NCBI RefSeq assembly: GCF_000003815.2
Contig: NW_023365733.1
Location: 1-64,000, forward strand
From: Branchiostoma floridae
Lineage: Eukaryota > Chordata > Leptocardii > Amphioxiformes > Branchiostomatidae
Length of the DNA: 64,000 nucleotides
Direction of reading: 5' to 3'
Shown piece after piece: positions 61,701 through 64,000 of the stretch. Position 1 is the first letter of the stretch. Each line of letters begins with the position of its first letter. Made by a program: the position numbers and the translations under genes. The notes beneath the pieces were generated by a model. That model was not told where the DNA came from, ran no database searches, and was given only the letters and a program-made list of their open reading frames with translations.

Positions 61701-64000
61701 CTGCACTCACAAGAAGGGCCGAGTCAGCTTACATTGAGGAACTCGTGAATGATGTGGAGACTGGCAACACCAGGCGATTCTTCACATATGCTAAATCTGC
61801 TCTGGGAAATACCTCAACGGGTATCCCAGCTCTTAAAGTCGGTTCAGCCATACTGGAGACTCCGGAAGAAAAGGCTAATGCCCTGAACAATTTCTTCATA
61901 AACCAGACTGATCTTCCCGCTAGGAATGACCCAGCTCCAACATTCCACCCGACAACTGTCCCGGGAACAGTCTTGGATTCTGTTCAGCTGTCAGTTGAGG
62001 AAGTACGACAACAACTAAGTTCTCTGAAAGTCGGAAAGTCATGTGGACCCGACGAAATATCCCCCAGGCTCTTACGTCTAGTAGCAGATCCGATCTCAGC
62101 TCCTCTAACCTGCCTGTATAACAAATCTCTCCAACTCGGGCAGGTACCTTCGGAATGGAAAAAAGCTAACGTAACCCCCATTCACAAAGCCGGTAGCCGC
62201 CACCTCTCAAACAACTACAGGCCTATATCACTACTGAGCGCAGTGTCAAAGGTTATGGAAACCCTGGTGAACAAGCGACTAATTGCCCATATAAATCCGA
62301 TACTGACTGACCACCAAAGCGGATTTAGACCACTTGACAACACCGCACTGCAGCTGTGCCGACTAATGGAGGAATGGACCGACGCCATGGATAGAGGACA
62401 AATTGTAGGCTGCGTATTTCTTGACCTCCGAAAGGCCTTTGACAAGGTCTGGCACGCAGGACTTCTTGCTAAATTAAAAGCATACGGGATTAATGGCCCC
62501 ATGCTCAACTGGTTCACCAGCTATCTCTCCGATAGACGACAACGTGTCGTCATTCAGGGAGTAGGCTCCGAATGGAAGTCCCCATTAGCCGGAGTGCCGC
62601 AAGGATCCGTCCTCGGACCGACACTTTTTATACTTTACATCAACGATCTGGCCACTAGCCTTACACAGTGTCAAACGAACCTATTTGCCGACGATACATC
62701 ACTGTCTTCTTGCCACCGCTCTATCGACAGCGTAGTCGCATCACTAAACAGTGAGTTGAGCTCTGTGTCTACCTGGCTTTCAAAATGGAAACTAGAGGCT
62801 AATATAGACAAGTGCAAAGTCATGTTTATTACGTCTCGCGCCCTTCCTCGATCGATTCCTCCTGTGATCCTAGGAGGAACTGTTTTACAGGTTGTCACCA
62901 GTCATAAACACCTAGGCGTCACTGTCACAAATACCCTGTCCTGGTCAACACACGTAGAGATCATCTCAACAAAGGCTAGGCGATCATCCGGACTACTATG
63001 TGCTCTACGGAAGAAGATTCCGAAGAATCTACTTCTCAGGCTATACACTATGATCACAAGACCAAGTCTAGAGTATGCTGACATTGTCTGGGCCGGCCTT
63101 ACCAAACGTGACCAAAAGATCCTGGAATCTGTCCAGTACCAAACCACCAGGATTATCAGTGGCCACTTCGGACTACCGTACCCTTCATACGAACGTCTCT
63201 ACTCCGAACTATCCCTACCGTCACTACAGTACCGACGCAAGTTCCACACGGCAGTAACCATGTACAAATTGTTGAATGGACGTTGCCCCCCACACCTGCA
63301 AAGTCTGCTTCCTCATGCACGAGCGTCTGCTATCGACTCCCGCTACCCCCTAAGAAACAGTGAACATTTGACTACTCCTGCATACAAGACTACACGATCT
63401 CAGAGAACATTTGTGAGCAGAGCAACTTCCCTCTGGAACTCTCTCCCCAGTAGTACCCGTACAGCTAGCACCATCAGCTCCTTCAAAAATAGACTGCGCA
63501 CGTCGCCTGATAACAAATACTCTGTAAACGCTTGATAAAGCATATCATAGTTTCCTAATAGTCATTGTATTACTGATAGTAGCTATTGATGGCAACAACT
63601 ACTGTTCCTACTGAACGATCTGCACTGTAGAACGTATACATTATAGCGTTCAAACGTGTTAATCGCTGACTAACTAGCCTTATATAGATAACCGAGTAAT
63701 ACCATTTGTATCATAGACTGACATTCTAGATCGTACGACTGCTAGTCAAGCTGTAAACACGGATCACCTCTGTAGTCAAAGTTACATGTATCGTTAATAC
63801 TGTTGTATATTGTATACTATTGTATAACGTATATTGTAATGTTACCAGGGCTAGCCCTTGATAATAGCCTCAGGCTAGTTGGGCAGCCCTGGCTGTATTT
63901 CTCATGATTATACAGCCGAATAAATCAAATCAAATCAAATCAAACTATCAGGCCACACTGGAGCAGCTCAGCGCCCTGGCCGCCGTGTCTATCTCCTGCA
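46041..64000 (+). CDS. Type II membrane protein with multiple sushi, EGF and fibrinogen-like domains, partial
   Basis: Predicted exons: 46041-46129, 46290-46374, 46514-46745, 46964-47122, 47759-48241, 48623-48684, 49238-49385, 50899-50922, 51058-51255 (or -51354), 51544-51599, 53519-53684, 54064-54228, 54390-54454, 54663-54826, 55069-55228, 55797-56022, 56793-56981, 57657-57779, 58404-about 58497, then after a LINE about 63946-64000. Phases join throughout. Order: acidic cytoplasmic segment, one transmembrane helix, stalk, helical region, about eight sushi domains with one EGF, then a fibrinogen-like/Caspr-like domain. Sushi and fibrinogen-like domains usually mediate adhesion, complement-like binding or carbohydrate recognition; the ligand is unknown. 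The start codon is not certain and the C-terminus lies beyond the window. I do not recognise a named orthologue. The last domain is interrupted by the LINE, so this allele may be damaged. Confidence 0.8.
46964..48241 (+). CDS. Sushi gene: stalk, first sushi-like domain and helical segment
   Basis: Exon 46964-47122 encodes a Pro-rich stalk (VYTTPEPVPAWVQQFSPEMQ). Exon 47759-48241 starts FCGNTSLPQSLPDLRHGNFS with IAKCHVGYQ and FCNRGRWAP, which is sushi-like. It then carries about 100 residues without Cys (DYLGIPDEMYADVAYNILVK, DFDMMRQLLIWVGPSIEDK) predicted helical and unlike sushi. The closing Cys is supplied by the next exon. The helical part is not a domain I recognise. Confidence 0.7.
48623..49385 (+). 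CDS. Sushi gene: split sushi domain 2
   Basis: Exon 48623-48684 ends VCKTVVCGGDFG and exon 49238-49385 continues NLAHGQVNSS, VVCERGYLPRHP, TCTVSGQWDKPALC. Together they make a complete sushi domain split by a phase-0 intron just after its first Cys. The CERGY and SGQW motifs are standard sushi marks. Confidence 0.8.
50550..50863. mobile_element. hAT-like MITE in a sushi-gene intron
   Basis: CAGGGTTGGACAAGT at the left end and ACTTGTCCAACCCTG at the right end are inverted repeats of hAT type. Internal ACTTGCCCGA motifs recur. The flanking 8-mers GTGCCTAT and GCTTATGT do not match well, so the target duplication is not confirmed. 314 bp. Confidence 0.7.
50899..51354 (+). CDS. Sushi gene: 24-nt exon and sushi domain 3
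   Basis: A tiny exon (50899-50922, EQTASAYG) fits the phases between flanking exons. Exon 51058 onward encodes TCSPPEDPPHGSYLCQGH, DSCDVICNVGYLPE, LGCSWTGNWTT. Two phase-1 donors are possible: GTTTTG at 51256 and GTTAGA at 51355. The longer form adds a hydrophobic segment (FGIIQIIFSCIGLLILI). The small exon is the less certain part. Confidence 0.65.
51544..53684 (+). CDS. Sushi gene: split sushi domain 4
   Basis: Exon 51544-51599 (LTCVIADCGNIS) and exon 53519-53684 (TPTHGDVNCTGTTYGETC, LTCHDGYEHL, SWSGEPEC) form one sushi domain split by a phase-0 intron after the first Cys. The intron between them holds a piggyBac-type MITE. Confidence 0.8.
52155..53134. mobile_element. piggyBac-type MITE with GGGGTCC hairpins
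   Basis: TTAA flanks both ends (52155-52158 and 53131-53134). The termini CCCTCAAACACCCGA and TCGGGTGCTTGAGGG are inverted repeats with one mismatch. Near both ends a GGGGTCC-(A/G)TTTGGACCCC palindrome occurs, with another at about 52349-52370. 972 bp between the TTAA sites, no transposase, so non-autonomous. Confidence 0.85.
54064..54228 (+). CDS. Sushi gene: unsplit sushi domain 5
   Basis: A single exon encodes VSCGAPPEFPNTALQCTSG, RVTCADGYEGTYLQNVTC and STGNWSLQAG. It is bounded by phase-1 introns. Its last Cys comes from the next exon (DLFCQRKDC). Confidence 0.85.
54390..54826 (+). CDS. Sushi gene: split sushi domain 6
   Basis: Exon 54390-54454 (LFCQRKDCGDLS) and exon 54663-54826 (IPAHGSLTCSGTKFQDSC, LTCEPGYKAADE, CMASGQWNSTPR) form a sushi domain split by a phase-0 intron. 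The phase-2 end joins the EGF exon. Confidence 0.85.
55069..55228 (+). CDS. Sushi gene: EGF-like exon
   Basis: It encodes SDYCQLGLHDCHPEHGVCSM, then FSCRCRVGTVGDGRNC, the six-Cys EGF pattern. It lacks an obvious DxxE calcium-binding start. It ends RTCCPDFP, which supplies the first Cys of the next sushi domain before a phase-0 intron. Confidence 0.85.
55256..55640. repeat. Simple-sequence-rich intron
   Basis: (CA)n at about 55262-55280, then AT-rich sequence with CATAT and AGCATAAAT repeats up to 55640. No exon is seen in this part. Confidence 0.6.
55797..56022 (+). CDS. Sushi gene: sushi domain 7
   Basis: It encodes VPEPENGFFSCSIPTSS, VVCVLHCNPGYDRL, YSCGHDGNWT and TPCLG. It is a sushi domain whose first Cys lies in the preceding EGF exon. 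A phase-1 end follows at 56022. Confidence 0.85.
56793..56981 (+). CDS. Sushi gene: unsplit sushi domain 8
   Basis: A single exon with phase-1 borders encodes VKCPELSSPSHGNMTCNSG, NFVCNRGYKLTH and CQTDATWSGNDAECIG, a complete sushi domain. Confidence 0.9.
57657..58497 (+). CDS. Sushi gene: fibrinogen-like/Caspr-like domain, first two exons
   Basis: Exon 57657-57779 encodes SCAALKDVGYTTSGSYVIDP and EPFSVYCDFPRG, the start of a fibrinogen-related domain. Exon 58404 onward encodes TTVISHDSESRTSVSPRC and then NPAGCYKRNRVL, resembling the region of contactin-associated proteins that ends in a YxAxxEQL block. The reading breaks at about 58498 where the LINE begins. Its continuation YQATLEQLSALAAVSISC is found only after the LINE. 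Confidence 0.75.
57789..57971. mobile_element. Small piggyBac-type MITE
   Basis: TTAA at 57789-57792 and 57968-57971 surround CCCTATCCAGACTGG and CCAATCTGGATAGGG, an imperfect inverted repeat. It carries long G (about 57829-57842) and C (about 57940-57951) runs. 175 bp, in the intron between the two fibrinogen-like exons. Confidence 0.75.
59134..60506 (+). CDS. LINE ORF1: gag-like protein with three CCHC knuckles, frameshifted near its start
   Basis: Nucleic-acid-binding protein of the retrotransposon particle. The main frame runs to a stop at 60504-60506. Three CX2CX4HX4C knuckles follow one another: CHRCGSDEHFVAAC, CTRCFEIGHLATDC, CNICGGEGHSARSC (about 59627-59785). The natural start is probably the ATG at 59134, whose frame encodes MPTVSKFTRQRSVKV and then stops at 59242 after ATGGGG. 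The main frame takes over from there, so one base seems to be missing, most likely in the G run 59238-59241. The C-terminal part is low-complexity, with four 30-bp repeats (VVSTPEPPNG-like, 59942-60061) and a duplicated SDDSDTSARR block. Gag-type knuckles fit Jockey/I-like elements better than classical CR1 ORF1. Confidence 0.88.
60515..63535 (+). CDS. LINE ORF2: APE endonuclease plus reverse transcriptase, intact (1006 aa)
   Basis: Nicks target DNA and reverse-transcribes the element RNA from the nick. Endonuclease motifs: LNARSLLPKIEEL (about residue 71), VTETWLS, ILGDFNAKNSNW (Gly203-Asn206) and LGDSDHL (Asp272, His273). Reverse transcriptase motifs: KVGKSCGPDEISP, NNYRPISLLSAVSKVMETL, HQSGFRPLDNTALQL, VFLDLRKAFDKVWH, GVPQGSVLGPTLFILYINDL and the catalytic FADD (Asp726, Asp727). 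A C-terminal domain ends with TFVSRATSLWNSLPSSTR, common in Jockey/CR1-group elements. It starts eight bases after the ORF1 stop, so translation by reinitiation is likely. No stop or frameshift is seen. Confidence 0.95.
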   Translation: MFDNPLTTIWLFLLVALSLRTGTDIVTTGSTYFNPPMDPTQQNIRHPDTASDITELLLNPNSKNLLTMVHLNARSLLPKIEELRSLVSTMKFSVLCVTETWLSSEIVDRDIELEGYQVYRKDRNRHGGGVMMYVSDSLYTTRRGDLENDEIESIWCDVTKANTNLLINCSYRPPSADDTFFDLFETQIQKATDQAHAVKVILGDFNAKNSNWLNSNTTDNPGRQLDNIFMNHGLEQVLHEPTRGRNLLDLIVTSHPVMCHQTGTLAPLGDSDHLATATALNLKANHHSGKRLVWLYSKANIETLHQHIAAAPWDINHVFDSMDDIWDSWYNMFIAICKQHIPHKFVSTTRTAKPWIHSNKEIKTAIRRKHRLNSRAKRINTEVTWATYRRQRNLVTALTRRAESAYIEELVNDVETGNTRRFFTYAKSALGNTSTGIPALKVGSAILETPEEKANALNNFFINQTDLPARNDPAPTFHPTTVPGTVLDSVQLSVEEVRQQLSSLKVGKSCGPDEISPRLLRLVADPISAPLTCLYNKSLQLGQVPSEWKKANVTPIHKAGSRHLSNNYRPISLLSAVSKVMETLVNKRLIAHINPILTDHQSGFRPLDNTALQLCRLMEEWTDAMDRGQIVGCVFLDLRKAFDKVWHAGLLAKLKAYGINGPMLNWFTSYLSDRRQRVVIQGVGSEWKSPLAGVPQGSVLGPTLFILYINDLATSLTQCQTNLFADDTSLSSCHRSIDSVVASLNSELSSVSTWLSKWKLEANIDKCKVMFITSRALPRSIPPVILGGTVLQVVTSHKHLGVTVTNTLSWSTHVEIISTKARRSSGLLCALRKKIPKNLLLRLYTMITRPSLEYADIVWAGLTKRDQKILESVQYQTTRIISGHFGLPYPSYERLYSELSLPSLQYRRKFHTAVTMYKLLNGRCPPHLQSLLPHARASAIDSRYPLRNSEHLTTPAYKTTRSQRTFVSRATSLWNSLPSSTRTASTISSFKNRLRTSPDNKYSVNA
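63845..63944 (+). other. LINE 3' end: nested hairpins and (AAATC)n tail
   Basis: CCAGGGCT (63845-63852) pairs with AGCCCTGG (63885-63892). Inside them, TAGCCT (63865-63870) pairs with AGGCTA (63872-63877). AGGGCTAGCCCT (63847-63858) is itself a perfect palindrome. The tail of about five AAATC units follows. Such 3' structures are used by the reverse transcriptase to recognise its own RNA in related elements. Confidence 0.7.
63946..64000 (+). CDS. Sushi gene: continuation of the interrupted fibrinogen-like exon
   Basis: It reads YQATLEQLSALAAVSISC, matching the (Y)xAxLEQLxAL block of Caspr-type fibrinogen-like domains, directly after the LINE tail. It runs off the window edge. A CAG at 63949-63951 could also act as a splice acceptor. 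Confidence 0.7.

Larger units (their letters stand above)
58498..63945 (+). mobile_element. Full-length non-LTR retrotransposon (LINE, Jockey/CR1 group)
   Basis: About 5.45 kb with a roughly 640-bp 5'UTR, ORF1, ORF2 eight bases later, a 3'UTR of about 400 bp and a short (AAATC)n tail (about 63920-63944) instead of poly(A). No RNase H is seen after the reverse transcriptase. The 5' border is inferred from where the host reading frame stops making sense. No clear target duplication is visible, as is common for CR1-like elements. ORF2 is intact, which suggests a young copy. Confidence 0.88.

Noticed and set aside
58498-63945. LTR retrotransposon or endogenous virus
   Set aside because: No long terminal repeats, protease, RNase H or integrase; APE endonuclease plus FADD reverse transcriptase and a microsatellite tail fit a LINE.

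Overview
The window looks like invertebrate deuterostome nuclear DNA, most likely a lancelet (Branchiostoma). The genes are spliced, introns and intergenic DNA are AT-rich and crowded with short inverted-repeat transposons, and one gene chains sushi, EGF and fibrinogen-like exons. The species call is inference; the exon structures and repeat architectures are read directly from the sequence.

Left part (1-7583, minus strand): the 5' half of an XRN1-type 5'-3' exoribonuclease gene. Ten coding exons are visible, from the start codon at 7583 to an exon ending at 744, and the gene continues off the left edge. Its introns hold a 181-bp tandem duplication that copies the end of one exon, a hAT-type MITE with an 8-bp target duplication, an eight-copy 154-bp tandem repeat and a tRNA-derived SINE.

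Middle part (7.6-42 kb): gene-poor and rich in repeats. The only confident gene is an intact dynein light chain LC8 reading frame at 34861-35130. Mobile DNA includes pogo-like and other MITEs, a 145-bp satellite array interrupted by a 2.1-kb inverted-repeat element carrying seven identical copies of an 18-base motif, a Mutator-like element of 1,035 bp with long inverted repeats and a 9-bp target duplication, a roughly 1.1-kb inverted-repeat element built from CCGAAAACAA units, a distant inverted duplication between 28.7-30.4 kb and 33.4-34.5 kb, and LINE tails. Five assembly gaps are present.

Right part (42-64 kb, plus strand): a multi-exon gene for a predicted type II membrane protein. It has a charged cytoplasmic N-terminus, one transmembrane helix, a stalk, about eight sushi (CCP) domains with one EGF-like domain, and then a fibrinogen-like/Caspr-like domain running off the right edge. 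Split and unsplit sushi exons alternate, suggesting growth by duplication of a two-domain module. Its introns carry one hAT-like and two piggyBac-type MITEs. A full-length non-LTR retrotransposon (about 5.45 kb; ORF1 with three CCHC knuckles, ORF2 with endonuclease and reverse transcriptase) sits inside what appears to be a single coding exon of the fibrinogen-like domain. Flanking host-derived GTAAGT and CAG could still allow in-frame removal of the insert.

The strongest candidates for something undescribed are the 2.1-kb element with the repeated 18-mer, the exon-interrupting LINE with possible splice rescue, and the modular sushi receptor itself.
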